This document shows positions 1 through 9,250 of a stretch of DNA of 64,000 bases, piece after piece. Position 1 is the stretch's first letter. Every line of letters starts with the position of its first letter. Position numbers and translations under genes: made by a program. The notes beneath the pieces are model-generated. The model was not told the origin of the DNA and did not search any database. It saw only the letters and a list, made by a program, of their open reading frames with translations. Source of the stretch: DSWT01 sp035420085 (GTDB taxonomy: Bacteria; Chloroflexota; Anaerolineae; B4-G1; SLSP01); assembly GCA_035420085.1 (NCBI GenBank), contig DAOLUH010000003.1, positions 62,001 to 126,000 of the forward strand, written 5' to 3'.

Positions 1-2979
1 ATACCCCGCACCCACCAGGTTAGCGTCCGACGTGTACAGCATCAGGTGAATGCGCACGTCTAAATCACCGTAAGGCAAGACGCGCGGTTGTCTGGTATCG
101 GCGTCGCTGAACAGGCCCACGTATCCATCCACCTTATGTTGATACCCTGATAGCTGCGTCCCTTTGGGATCCACGAACAAGACGTGGTACTCTTTGCCGC
201 GCTGTAGCCAGAACACGAAGTCCGGGTTGAAGCGGCGAATGGCGTTGACGTTGGGGTCGTAATAGGGCAGGTAGACGCTGTCCACGGTTTCATCGAGCTT
301 GCTGAACAGCCACCAATCAAAGGCCGCGAAGCCGTTGTTCGGCCTTTGCAGATACGCCTCCAGGTCGTGGACAAACTTCACTTCGCTCGGATGGCGAATG
401 ACGTGGTTGATGTAGGTGGCGCGCTCAAATTCGGTGAGGATAAGAGGCAGATAGTAGTGTGCGGCGACGTGCCGAATTTCTAGGTCGCCTTCGGGGTGTC
501 GGAAAGTTGCAGTCTGTTGGAGTTCGCTGAGTTTTTCGCTTTCCTCCATCAATTGCTCTGGTGTGATCTCCCCCCGACTGAGTTGAAGAAGCAGTTCTTT
601 TTTGCGGGTCGTCTTGTCACGGTAGTCACGCACGCCATCAATGAGTCCCTGTAACTCGGTGATGTCTTTCAACTGCACCTTGATCTGTTGGAAGTGGCGA
701 ATCTCGTCGGCCAGCGGTTTGAGGCCGTCCCATTCTTGCGGCACGATGTCCAGGTAGCCCCACAGACGCGGGATGAGCACGTTCAGGTCGCCGTAGGGCC
801 GCCCGTCCATACGGAAATAACGGTTCGGATCATCCAACGTCTGCTGTACCATACCGATCTGCCGAGGTGTGGCATGGTGGCGCGCCAGCAACACGCGGGA
901 ATCACCCAAATAGCCGATGTAGGATTGCAATAGAGCCAGTTCGTCCTCGGTGATGGGGAACTTAGCCGGGGCGCGCTGTTCGAGCAGTGGCCGATCGGCC
1001 AGCCGGTAGGTGGGGATGAGCAGCGTTTTGCCTTGCACTTGCGGGTTCACGTTCAGGCTGAGTTGGTGGGTGGGTACGTCACCTTCTTCCTGCCGCATCT
1101 GCGCGATGACGGTGTGCAGTGCTTGTCGGTTGGTGCCGAAGATGAAGAGCGTTTCCAACGGCGACACAACGTCCCGCAGCGCGGCAAAGCGCGCGTCACT
1201 TACCTGGTCGCCCAGGTATTGCAGTCGCCGGCGGGCGTTGGGCAATGGTTCAATGCGCACGCCGCGCCCTACCGATTGCAGGATGAATTTCTTGGCGTCG
1301 GTGCCGGTGCCGATGTTGACGTAGGTGATGACGTTGGGCCGGTTGGAGTCCCAGCCTTCATAGAAGCTGCGCGATCCCATCAGGATGTTGATGTCTGAAT
1401 CGTCATGATTGAGGCGCTCGAAGTAGCCTTCGTCGTCGAAACCGGCGACGACTTCGTACTCCGCCAATTCGCGCTTGAGCCAATCGGTGATGTCGCCGAT
1501 CTTGATGAGGGCAAAAGGCCGGTCGGCGGTCTTGAGTTTGAAGGCGATTTCTTGCCGGTTGGAAGGGCGCGTCAACACTTCGATGCTGCCCGCGCCGGTG
1601 GTGTGATAGACACTGGCCCGCACGTCAGCCAATGTCAAAGCCTCGTACAAGGCGGCATCGGCCTGAAATTGCGTGCCCTCAAAGAGCAGTTCCGGCCCGG
1701 TCTTGAGTTCGGTCCACAGTTCGGCCTTGGCTTCGGCAAAGGCGGACGCGGCGACTTCGCCTTGGGCGATGCGCTCCACTTCGCGGAAGAACAGCTTCAG
1801 GTCGGCTTCTTCCACATTGACAGAGTTGACCAGGACCAGCAGCAGCGGGCTGTGATAGGAGACCTCACCCCCCGCCCTCTCCACAGAGCGGAGAAGGGGA
1901 AGGTTCTGTCGCGCTTGGCGCACGTAGGCTAACAGCAGCAAAGCCTTGAGGACGATCTTCTGCTTTTCGGTGTGGGTGTAGTCGTCGCGCTCGCGGAAGG
2001 CACGGTTTTCTTGCTTGAGGATGGTAATGTGTTTGCCGTACCCGCTGGCGACAAAACGTGCCAGATTGAAGTCGTAGGCCGTAGTTAGTTTGTCGCGGTC
2101 ATCGGTGAAGGTGGCGGAGAAGTTGAACAGGAAGCCGTTGCGGGCCAGGATGGAATAGATGTGCTGGCGTTTGGAATCCTCGCGGTCGCCCTTGTGCGCC
2201 TCATCAAGCAGGATGTACCAGCGCCCGGCGTTTTCGTAGTTGCGATAGTCCACGATCTTCTCTTTCTGCTCGTCGCTGAGGTTGTCCGAACGGTAGATGA
2301 AGACGGGCAATTCCTGATCGCGGAACAGGGAAGGCGTCCCGCGCATCACGTCGGGATAGGCGCGCAGGTCGTGCAGGCGGATGCGGGGCCGGTCCAGGCC
2401 GCCGCTGGCGGGCATGGTGTTGTACTCGTCCACATGGACGCGCAGCTGGGTCAGCAGGTCGTCGCGGTGGGTGAGCACCATGACGTCGTGGGCGGGAATG
2501 ACGCCGCGCCCGCGCAAGTGCCACAGCATTTCCAGCAGCTTGACCAGCACCAGGGTCTTGCCGCTGCCGGTTGCCATCCAGAAGCCCATGCGGTTGATGA
2601 AGTGCTCGTAGGCAATGCCGCCGGCCAAGCGTCCGCGTTCGGGCAGGGAGATGGGATAGTAATCCGTCAGCAGCGTCTCGATGTCGCGGCGGGTGCGCCT
2701 GAGCGACAAATCCAGCGCCGGGCCGGTGAGGTTGTAGCGGCCATACCAGCGGTAGAGGTCGCGTTTGCGCAGCGCGACGTCGGCGTCGGTCTCGCCGGGG
2801 CGGTAGTCGCGGGGTTCGGTGTAATAGCGCCACAGCGCCTTGAGCGCATTGGTGAGCGCGGCCTGTTGGTACTCCCACAGCATTTTGTGCCGGGAGAAGG
2901 TCGCCAGGTCTACCGTCGTCCAGGCGGGCGGCAAGTCGTTGAAGGATAGCGTGTCGAGCAGCTCTTGTAAATTTCGCAT
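1..2979 (-). CDS. res: Type III restriction enzyme, Res subunit (partial, C-terminus off the left edge)
   Basis: ATP-dependent helicase-nuclease subunit of a type III restriction-modification system; with Mod it translocates on DNA and cleaves at unmethylated sites. The frame is open from the ATG at 2979 to base 1 (993 codons, no stop). Residues 136-142 are a Walker A loop in the context MATGSGKT, residues 259-262 are DEAH followed by KG as usual for Res proteins, and a TFTDD-type SF2 motif follows. Near the left edge is a PD-(D/E)XK nuclease: D920 in NPDFVFW, then D937 and K939 in FVDPKGT. The start lies 2 bases after the mod stop, so the two genes are surely co-translated. About residues 356-373 look like a small palindromic repeat inserted in frame. 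Family identification is firm; the true C-terminus is not visible. Confidence 0.9.
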   Translation of the reverse strand, partial: MRNLQELLDTLSFNDLPPAWTTVDLATFSRHKMLWEYQQAALTNALKALWRYYTEPRDYRPGETDADVALRKRDLYRWYGRYNLTGPALDLSLRRTRRDIETLLTDYYPISLPERGRLAGGIAYEHFINRMGFWMATGSGKTLVLVKLLEMLWHLRGRGVIPAHDVMVLTHRDDLLTQLRVHVDEYNTMPASGGLDRPRIRLHDLRAYPDVMRGTPSLFRDQELPVFIYRSDNLSDEQKEKIVDYRNYENAGRWYILLDEAHKGDREDSKRQHIYSILARNGFLFNFSATFTDDRDKLTTAYDFNLARFVASGYGKHITILKQENRAFRERDDYTHTEKQKIVLKALLLLAYVRQARQNLPLLRSVERAGGEVSYHSPLLLVLVNSVNVEEADLKLFFREVERIAQGEVAASAFAEAKAELWTELKTGPELLFEGTQFQADAALYEALTLADVRASVYHTTGAGSIEVLTRPSNRQEIAFKLKTADRPFALIKIGDITDWLKRELAEYEVVAGFDDEGYFERLNHDDSDINILMGSRSFYEGWDSNRPNVITYVNIGTGTDAKKFILQSVGRGVRIEPLPNARRRLQYLGDQVSDARFAALRDVVSPLETLFIFGTNRQALHTVIAQMRQEEGDVPTHQLSLNVNPQVQGKTLLIPTYRLADRPLLEQRAPAKFPITEDELALLQSYIGYLGDSRVLLARHHATPRQIGMVQQTLDDPNRYFRMDGRPYGDLNVLIPRLWGYLDIVPQEWDGLKPLADEIRHFQQIKVQLKDITELQGLIDGVRDYRDKTTRKKELLLQLSRGEITPEQLMEESEKLSELQQTATFRHPEGDLEIRHVAAHYYLPLILTEFERATYINHVIRHPSEVKFVHDLEAYLQRPNNGFAAFDWWLFSKLDETVDSVYLPYYDPNVNAIRRFNPDFVFWLQRGKEYHVLFVDPKGTQLSGYQHKVDGYVGLFSDADTRQPRVLPYGDLDVRIHLMLYTSDANLVGAGY
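1862..1912. repeat. Small palindromic repeat inserted in frame in res
   Basis: A C-rich run (ACCTCACCCCCCGCCCTCTCC) followed by its near-complement (GGAGAAGGGG) forms a short hairpin-like unit. It interrupts the helicase coding sequence without breaking the frame, adding about 17 residues around NLPLLRSVERAGGE. It resembles the dispersed CTCTCC/GGAGAG palindromes scattered in Chloroflexota and cyanobacterial genomes. This is inferred from composition only; I see no second identical copy in the window. Confidence 0.5.
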
Positions 2980-2981
2980 CC

Positions 2982-5438
2982 CTACCACCAAATCAACGGC
3001 TTGACCAGTCCCCACTCCGGGTTCACCAGGTCGGCTCGCGTGCCGTCGCGGAACTCCACGGCCTCGGCGGTGATGCGCTGGATGGGCTTGCCGGTGACGC
3101 AGGAGAGCGTTTCGGCCAGGTCAATGTCGGGATAGAGGCGCTCCAGGTGGACGGTGACGCTTTCGGTTTCGGTATCTAAGTCCACAGCTTCCAGCATTTT
3201 CAGGTCGCGGAGGAAGACGTAGCTGCTGTACGGGTCAGCGTAGGGGTTGTGGAACAGGTCGGCGTCTTCGTAACGCGCCAGGCGGAGCGCATCTTCGTAT
3301 TGTTCCAGGCGGTAGTATTTGAAGAAACCACCACCTTGCCAGTTTACGTCTTTAGAAATGCCAGATTTCTCACCAGAGAGCACCCTTTTCATTCTGGGCA
3401 TCACTATCGTGTCGAAATGCTCTCCCATTTCAACACCTAACCATTTGCGCCCCAACTTATGTGCAGTAGCTATTGTCGTGCCAGACCCTAAAAAGAAGTC
3501 CATTATCAACGCCTGTTTTGGCGAAGCTACTTCGATTGCACGTTGTAGAAGTTCCTCCGGGTTCTCTGTAGGAAAACTGGCGCCAAAGACATAACCCTTC
3601 AGATCTGTCCATACAGAGTCCACAGGAGTATCTTCTGTTTGAAGATATTCAGGAAGACCTTGAATTCTATTGCCCTCCAAATCTGTAAATGACAGTTTGT
3701 CATTGATGCGAATGCGTTCTTCTGCCTCCATTTGTTCTATTCTATCTTGGGTAAATGTCCAATGGCGGCCATCAGGGGGTAATAATTCGCGCCCAAGTAT
3801 AACCCTTTCCGGGGGGTGCCTTAACCCTGGCGAACTCATCCCTCGCCAATTAGGATCGATTTCTTGTCCGCAGAATGAACACAATCTCGAACGCATTTGT
3901 TCTTGGAAGTAAGGAACATCCGATTTGCTATAATAGAACAAACTATCTGTCGCAACATTGAAATTCTTTAATCCTCGCAGTTGCCTTCTGAAGCGGTTAA
4001 TGATGATTTCATTCCCGAAGTTTGCTTCACCAAATATACCATTTAGTAATAACCGCACCAACATATTTCCGTTGTAGTCACAACGAACAAATATACTGCC
4101 CTGCGGTGAGAGCAAATCCCGCGCCAGCTGGACACGGTTTTCCAAAATGGTCGTCCATGTTGAATCTTTGTACTTTACGGAATAAAGAAAGTCACCATTT
4201 GCTTCCAGATTGAATGGAGGATCGATGTAAATTGCTTGTACAGACTCTTTGAACTTAGGTTCTAAAGTCCGTAACGCTTGGTAATTCTCGCTATGCACCA
4301 GCCACCCATCAAGTACCTCATCCAGGTCATCGAACAGGGCGAGAATATCAAGTTCCAGATCGGGGAAGTAACGGGTGTCAATCGGTAGGTATTGGTAAGC
4401 ATCATCCACCCGTTGCCCAAACAAATCCCGCTGCCACGCATCCTCCGGTGTGAAGCCTCCGCCCACCATTCCCAATTCGCGCCACTCGCCCAGTTGCGCC
4501 GTCATCCCCGGATGCGCCAAAACCCGCCGCAGCACCGCGTCACCCTGCTCTGCTGCGGCAATCCGGTCTAACGTGATGACATAATGGCTGCCGCGCACAA
4601 ACTTGGGCTTGTTCCACACCTTCACCAGTTCGTCCTCGAATTGCGCGATGAAGTCAATCAACTTGTAGGCGATATCGCGCAAGACCTGCAACTGTTGCAC
4701 GCGGATCGCCGTCCAGGTTCCTTCCTCGCTGAAGACGTACTGGTACATCCACAGGTCGAATTGCTCGCGCAGGAAAGCGCGGGCGTCCTTGTTGATGAAG
4801 TAATCTACCTCGCTCTGCCGCTCAAAGAGGCGGAAGGCGCGTTCCAGAACTTCTTCGCGGGGTTCGGTGTTGGTGGCGCGGAGGGCGCGCTGAATATCCG
4901 CCATCTTCGTCTTGCTGCCGCGCTCGGAGTAAGTCACGGTAAAGACCAATGCGTCATCGGCGCGTTTCTCGGCGAAGTCGAAGACCAGGGCGCGCTTCTC
5001 GTTGGATTGCTTGTGCTGTAGGGTGCTCACGTCGAAGTAGAAGGTGAAGTTATCTACCTTGATTTCCATATTCTGGAACAGGCGGTCAGTTTTGACGTAG
5101 TAGAGCATGTGGGTTTTCCAGAACAACATCACGTCGCGGTCGTCGGTGTAGACGCGCGCGTAGACGTTCTGGTGCAGGGGGGTGTAGCGGAAGTAGATGG
5201 AGCCGCTTTCGCTGAAGTAGCGGTGGAAGAAGGAGTAGAGCTTGTCGAACAATTCCTCGCGGAACGTGGGGAAGGGCGTGAGCGCGGCGCGCACGTCGGC
5301 CTGCAAGCGCGGCGCAATCCCCTGCTCGAAGTAGCGGGCCTTGATGCGCATCAGGTTGATGTAGCCGGATTCGCCTTCGACGGGCGCGCCGATGAAGACG
5401 TCTTTGAGAGCTTGGAGGAACTTTTGTTCGTGGGTCAT
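2982..5438 (-). CDS. mod: Type III DNA methyltransferase, Mod subunit
   Basis: Adenine N6-methyltransferase and specificity subunit of the type III RM system, 818 aa. The catalytic motif DPPF (context AIYIDPPFNL) is near residue 406 and the SAM-binding motif (DFFLGSGTT) near residue 647. Motif IV before motif I is the beta-class order typical of type III Mod, with the target-recognition region between them. That middle region carries a CxxC pair (LCSFCGQE, about residue 519) that could hold a zinc. The start at 5438 has AAGGAG five bases upstream. The gene is followed after 2 bases by res and preceded by the HEPN gene with 19 bases between. Residues about 380-710 are encoded by clearly AT-richer DNA than both ends, so the core may have been exchanged. 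Confidence 0.92.
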   Translation of the reverse strand: MTHEQKFLQALKDVFIGAPVEGESGYINLMRIKARYFEQGIAPRLQADVRAALTPFPTFREELFDKLYSFFHRYFSESGSIYFRYTPLHQNVYARVYTDDRDVMLFWKTHMLYYVKTDRLFQNMEIKVDNFTFYFDVSTLQHKQSNEKRALVFDFAEKRADDALVFTVTYSERGSKTKMADIQRALRATNTEPREEVLERAFRLFERQSEVDYFINKDARAFLREQFDLWMYQYVFSEEGTWTAIRVQQLQVLRDIAYKLIDFIAQFEDELVKVWNKPKFVRGSHYVITLDRIAAAEQGDAVLRRVLAHPGMTAQLGEWRELGMVGGGFTPEDAWQRDLFGQRVDDAYQYLPIDTRYFPDLELDILALFDDLDEVLDGWLVHSENYQALRTLEPKFKESVQAIYIDPPFNLEANGDFLYSVKYKDSTWTTILENRVQLARDLLSPQGSIFVRCDYNGNMLVRLLLNGIFGEANFGNEIIINRFRRQLRGLKNFNVATDSLFYYSKSDVPYFQEQMRSRLCSFCGQEIDPNWRGMSSPGLRHPPERVILGRELLPPDGRHWTFTQDRIEQMEAEERIRINDKLSFTDLEGNRIQGLPEYLQTEDTPVDSVWTDLKGYVFGASFPTENPEELLQRAIEVASPKQALIMDFFLGSGTTIATAHKLGRKWLGVEMGEHFDTIVMPRMKRVLSGEKSGISKDVNWQGGGFFKYYRLEQYEDALRLARYEDADLFHNPYADPYSSYVFLRDLKMLEAVDLDTETESVTVHLERLYPDIDLAETLSCVTGKPIQRITAEAVEFRDGTRADLVNPEWGLVKPLIWW

Positions 5439-5457
5439 TGGGACTCCTTGAGTATGA

Positions 5458-6378
5458 TTACGGTAGTTCTCTTTCGGCTTTGATCAAGAACAAGATATTC
5501 GCAGCCGTCATATTTAAGGCATATTGAGCGAAGTATTCAGGTATATTGGCCAATACAGGACCCTGCCCGTGACCACTGAGTTTGTTTCGCACTGTGGGAA
5601 CTCCACTTTCAAGAATTGAGCGCATGGCGGTGAATTCAGCCTGTAAAAAGGATGGGATAAGGCCATTATCAAAACATATACCGAGAAGTTTTTTTGCTGT
5701 ATCTTCTTGGCTATAAGGCCATTTTCGTTGATCGCAGACTACCTTCATCGTGCTCTCGAACGACTTGAGACATTCATTCAAACATTCAGGATATCTTCTA
5801 TGGCGGTAATGTTCGTGAGCTTTTAGAAATTCCTCATTTGCACCCTGGTAGGTTTTTGGGGCTAGGAACTGGAGAGCCGGTTTAATCACCTCTGAATGCA
5901 ATAATTGCGAATCAACACGTATTAACCGCCCAGACTCAAATTGGTACCCTATGCCGTGCTCCCGGAATCTAAAATTTAGCTCTTCAATAGCTGCATCAGG
6001 CGATATAGAAATGTAAGTATTTTGGTGCCGCCGATCTTGACGAATAACCGTATCAACATAACGAAAGGAAATCTCAATTACATCCAGGACTTTCTCTAAT
6101 TCATCACAGGATAAGAAAAAACTAAAAAGACCTGTAGCTGCATCCGGTTCATGTCCATTTGTCAGACGGAAAAAGCCGTACTCTCTACAAAGAATGTCGT
6201 AGATAAATTTGTAACTTTTACCACAAGGAGCATAAGGGTTCGTATCCGTGCCGATTGCGTCACGTAGGATGTGGACTATTTGTACACGCAGAGGATCGGG
6301 GATCTCATCATACTTATATACATCAGGGCCTTTCTCAAGGTGTTTCTGACGTTTCGAAAACAGATCAAAGACTTTCAT
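5458..6378 (-). CDS. AbiJ-type HEPN protein (STM4504/CBY_0614-like)
   Basis: Probable abortive-infection RNase, 306 aa. The N-terminus (MKVFDLFSKRQKHL, then PDVYKYDEIP) matches what I know of the AbiJ-NTD4/STM4504-CBY_0614 family. The C-terminal third is a HEPN-like helical region with the catalytic RN-x4-H motif, R264-N265 to H270 (VRNKLSGHG). I chose the ATG at 6378 rather than an upstream ATG at 6417 because it gives the family's usual N-terminus and has AGGA eight bases upstream. It sits between a PD-(D/E)XK protein and the mod gene in one minus-strand operon. HEPN proteins of this kind usually cleave RNA when phage infection is sensed; here the trigger is unknown. The motif is clear; the family name is from memory. 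Confidence 0.8.
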   Translation of the reverse strand: MKVFDLFSKRQKHLEKGPDVYKYDEIPDPLRVQIVHILRDAIGTDTNPYAPCGKSYKFIYDILCREYGFFRLTNGHEPDAATGLFSFFLSCDELEKVLDVIEISFRYVDTVIRQDRRHQNTYISISPDAAIEELNFRFREHGIGYQFESGRLIRVDSQLLHSEVIKPALQFLAPKTYQGANEEFLKAHEHYRHRRYPECLNECLKSFESTMKVVCDQRKWPYSQEDTAKKLLGICFDNGLIPSFLQAEFTAMRSILESGVPTVRNKLSGHGQGPVLANIPEYFAQYALNMTAANILFLIKAERELP

Positions 6379-6443
6379 GTCTGAATTCCTATCAGTCCAA
6401 CGAAAGATAAGTGGCAAGGAGCATTATAAGAACCAGTAGCACG

Positions 6444-7709
6444 TTACTTTGTCACATAGAGGTCAAAGAGAAACACTTGAACAATTATGCGTCTGTCGTT
6501 ATCCTCTGCCGTCGAGAAAATATACCGCCATATCCCCGACTCTTGTTGTTGGCCTAAATCCCTGTAAAGCCGTTGGTGCTGTTGAATAGCCTTCGGCGTT
6601 TCCTCTAGCAAATTGGAGAACTTAGCATTATGCTTGTTAAAAAGGATAATGGCACATTTACAATCTCGCCAAGTCAGGTATCCAAGCAATTGATCCACGG
6701 CGGCGGTTAATTCCTTCGCACCATGCCAGATTTTGCACTCTGCCACAAATGCCGATCTATCCTCTGCTTCTATACGAATATCGGTTTTGCCCGTGTTACG
6801 AAATGTTTCTCCAGTTGCTGCGCCTTTGTAGTGGCCGTTTAGGTGGGCTAACAGTATATTTCGCAAGTCGGTTTCATTGAGAACCGTATACGTGGCCGGA
6901 GTTGTTTCAAACGTTCTGCCCTCGTGGCGAATGATAGTCAAGATGTCTTCGTAATCACTATCAGTGATACCAGGTTCCGGTTTGTATCCGCCTCTAGGAC
7001 GCTGCGGTAGGGGCCGTACCAGTCGTTTTTCAACCCGAATCGGTTGGATACCTGGCACGCCATCTTTTTTCTTGAGGGGGATATTGAGAGACTTGACAAC
7101 ACCTTCTTGTTTCTGAAGCCTTACACGTCGTTCTCGAATTGCTTGACGAATCTGTGCATCAAGTTGCATATTGAACTTCTGGACATCGGACTCTTGAGTT
7201 TTTAAGTAACGTTGTATAAGGCTGAGGTCTCGATCCAGTTGCTGTTTGACGTTGTCAGCAGGTGAATCGGTAGGTTGTTCGATAATGATATCGAGGGAAC
7301 CAATTTCTTTATGGCTTGGCTGCCTAATTTGTCCACTCGGTAATGTAAGTGTCCAACTTGAAGGACGTAATTGCCATAACACAGCATCTCCTGTGAAAGG
7401 TATTGAGACGGTGACTCGAACTGAGGGTACATAAATCGGTCCTCTGTCGTTGAAAGGATTGCGTTCATGTGAAATACTCACATCAATCTTGCTTTCTTCC
7501 GACTCCATTGTCATTTCATCTTCATAGAGCTTTATAGGTTCAACGAAAAGGCTTGGCTGAATGCGTTCCACTAAATCGTCGTCAGATGCCATAAGGAATT
7601 GATCTTTAGGAATTCCGTTGACTTTTTCTGATACGGTAGCCGCTTGAGCATTTAGCGTAGCAATAAGATCGCCTTCGGAAAATAGATTGTCTGTGATACT
7701 CCTAACCAT
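6444..7709 (-). CDS. Restriction-endonuclease-like PD-(D/E)XK protein
   Basis: First gene of the four-gene defence operon, 421 aa. The C-terminal third contains a nuclease-like core: D310 in GKTDIRIE, then E324-x-K326 in VAECKIW, followed by helices with QLLGYLTW. The N-terminal half (residues 1-250) has a beta-rich portion and a basic coiled segment (QAIRERRVRLQKQEGV) and matches no family I can name. The start has GAGG about nine bases upstream. A gap of 65 bases separates it from the HEPN gene, so co-transcription is likely. I infer a DNA-cleaving or DNA-sensing role in defence. The substrate is unknown, and the nuclease call rests on motif spacing only. Confidence 0.65.
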   Translation of the reverse strand: MVRSITDNLFSEGDLIATLNAQAATVSEKVNGIPKDQFLMASDDDLVERIQPSLFVEPIKLYEDEMTMESEESKIDVSISHERNPFNDRGPIYVPSVRVTVSIPFTGDAVLWQLRPSSWTLTLPSGQIRQPSHKEIGSLDIIIEQPTDSPADNVKQQLDRDLSLIQRYLKTQESDVQKFNMQLDAQIRQAIRERRVRLQKQEGVVKSLNIPLKKKDGVPGIQPIRVEKRLVRPLPQRPRGGYKPEPGITDSDYEDILTIIRHEGRTFETTPATYTVLNETDLRNILLAHLNGHYKGAATGETFRNTGKTDIRIEAEDRSAFVAECKIWHGAKELTAAVDQLLGYLTWRDCKCAIILFNKHNAKFSNLLEETPKAIQQHQRLYRDLGQQQESGIWRYIFSTAEDNDRRIIVQVFLFDLYVTK

Positions 7710-8003
7710 TGTCTTGTGCCTCGTTTAATTCATGCGCCGCGAATCGTGTTGCGTATCACGCACAAAATATGAACAATACAGCCCTCCGGCAGCTGCACAT
7801 TGAAACGGGTGTGATACTCTATTTCCACCACGGCACGCTCATCACCGTTAATCGAAACCCCAGGTGTTGGTCACACTGTGGAACGATTTTTGTGTTAGTG
7901 GTAAGTATAGAGGAAATGGGGAAAGGGTCAAGTAGAATGCATATACTGCAAGATACGATTTAGGCAGAACATAATTACGCAAGCCTGCCACATACCACGA
8001 AGT
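7710..8003. other. Intergenic region between divergent defence genes
   Basis: This AT-rich spacer separates the minus-strand defence operon from the plus-strand PLD-helicase gene. I see no convincing coding frame. An 84-codon plus-strand frame starting inside it lacks a ribosome site and a recognisable product. It must hold the promoter of the minus-strand operon, but no strong -35/-10 pair was visible on that strand. Confidence 0.5.
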
Positions 8004-8032
8004 TTGTTAGTGAAACGTCTTAATGGTAAAAT
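8004..8032 (+). promoter_or_regulatory. Putative sigma70 promoter of the PLD-helicase gene
   Basis: TTGTTA (8004-8009) and TAAAAT (8027-8032) are 17 bases apart. The expected transcription start falls about 28 bases before the ATG at 8067, which supports that start over the TTG at 8004 or the ATG at 8031. Confidence 0.5.
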
Positions 8033-8066
8033 GAATGTGTCAGTCCAAGTTACAGGGAAAATACAA

Positions 8067-9233
8067 ATGAATCAAGAAATAGATACAGTGCCCAGCCATT
8101 GGTTTGACAAAGGCGTTGCTCTAAAGGTTGTGCAACATTACTTCCGACGCGGGAAAAACATCATCCGAATCGCGGTCGGCTTTTTCACCGTTCGTGGGTA
8201 TAACCTGATCCGTACTTCAGCTCGGGGCAAAAAGCTATTTATCCTGGTGGGTGTAAATGAGCCGGGTGAAGATCGCGTCAAGCGGGTCATCATTAAAGAA
8301 ATCATGGAAGATCTGAATTCTGGTGTAGATGAAGACCGTCGTGCTGCTGTTCAGGAGTTAGTGGACAAGATGGAGGGTGGCGATTTCCGCATTGTAGACG
8401 CTCACGCTATGGATCATCATGCCAAGCTCTATCTTATAGACAATGATATCGCCCTGGTAGGTTCTGCAAATATCTCAGGCCGCGGTTTGATCGAGGCGAT
8501 TGAGGCTGGATGTATGGTTGATACACCTCAATATGTCGCTGATTATGTAAAGTGGTATGAGGACTACTTTTACTCCCCTCAGTGCTTTGATATAACGCAA
8601 GCCTTGATTGATGCTCTACGTCGCTGGCTGGGGTTAGCTACTCCTTGGGACATCTATTTGAAAACGCTCAATGCACTGCGCTATCTTGAGGATACTCACC
8701 TTCAGCGCGCGACATATCGCCGACCAGTTGGATTTCAAACCGACGTTATCGCTCGAGCATTACGTCAGATAGAGGATTACCGTGGAGCGATGGTCGTAGC
8801 TTCAACAGGATTGGGCAAGACTGTTATCGCTACCGATATTGCGCTTCGCTTGAAAGAGGTTGGAGAAATTCTGAATGTGTTGGTGATCGGCCCGAAAGCT
8901 GTCGCGAAGAATTGGCAAATGCATTTACTGCCGACAGGTCTTCATACAGTGTACTTCAATCCCTCGGCACTGGATGCAACCGATGTTAAACAGAATCGAC
9001 ATTGGGAAGAATTACAGGATATTTTCAAAGTCGTAGACGAACAATGGTTGCTGATCATCGACGAGAGTCATGAGTTCCGCAAGTACCATCAAGAGACTTG
9101 GCAGGGGGGACAAACCAAACGCGTAGTCCGAACAGCCTTTACACGGCTGCTTCCGGTTATCAAAAATAGCAAAGCAAAGGTGCTGTTGTTGACCGGGACG
9201 CCTCTTTCAACAGGTATCGATAACGTCAATAGT
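8067..9233 (+). pseudogene. Phospholipase D-like/SF2 helicase fusion, 5' part (split by IS)
   Basis: First 389 codons of a gene interrupted by an insertion sequence. Residues about 118-125 carry the PLD nuclease motif HxK(x4)D (HAKLYLID), followed by GSANISG. A Snf2-type helicase begins at Walker A (ASTGLGKT, about residue 244), with Walker B LLIIDESHEF and the LLLTGTPLS motif. I chose ATG 8067 (AGGGAAAA upstream, promoter at 8004-8032). The frame enters the IS at 9234 and stops after six foreign codons at 9251. Joining 9233 to 10797 restores an in-frame protein of about 932 aa. PLD-helicase fusions are known in restriction-like defence. As it stands the protein has the PLD domain and only half of the motor. 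Confidence 0.85.
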
Positions 9234-9250
9234 AGGACAATGGCACATTA
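9228..9250. repeat. Target duplication (9228-9233) and left inverted repeat of the IS
   Basis: AATAGT at 9228-9233 is repeated at 10791-10796. The 17 bases AGGACAATGGCACATTA (9234-9250) are the exact inverse of 10774-10790. If the outer T/A is counted as part of the element, the duplication reads as 4 bases (ATAG) instead. Confidence 0.92.

Noticed and set aside
2161..2949. 262-codon plus-strand frame inside res
   Set aside because: Antisense to the helicase core; no ribosome site and no family features.
7709..7963. 84-codon plus-strand frame in the defence spacer
   Set aside because: No ribosome site, no recognisable product; it overlaps the needed promoter region of the minus-strand operon.
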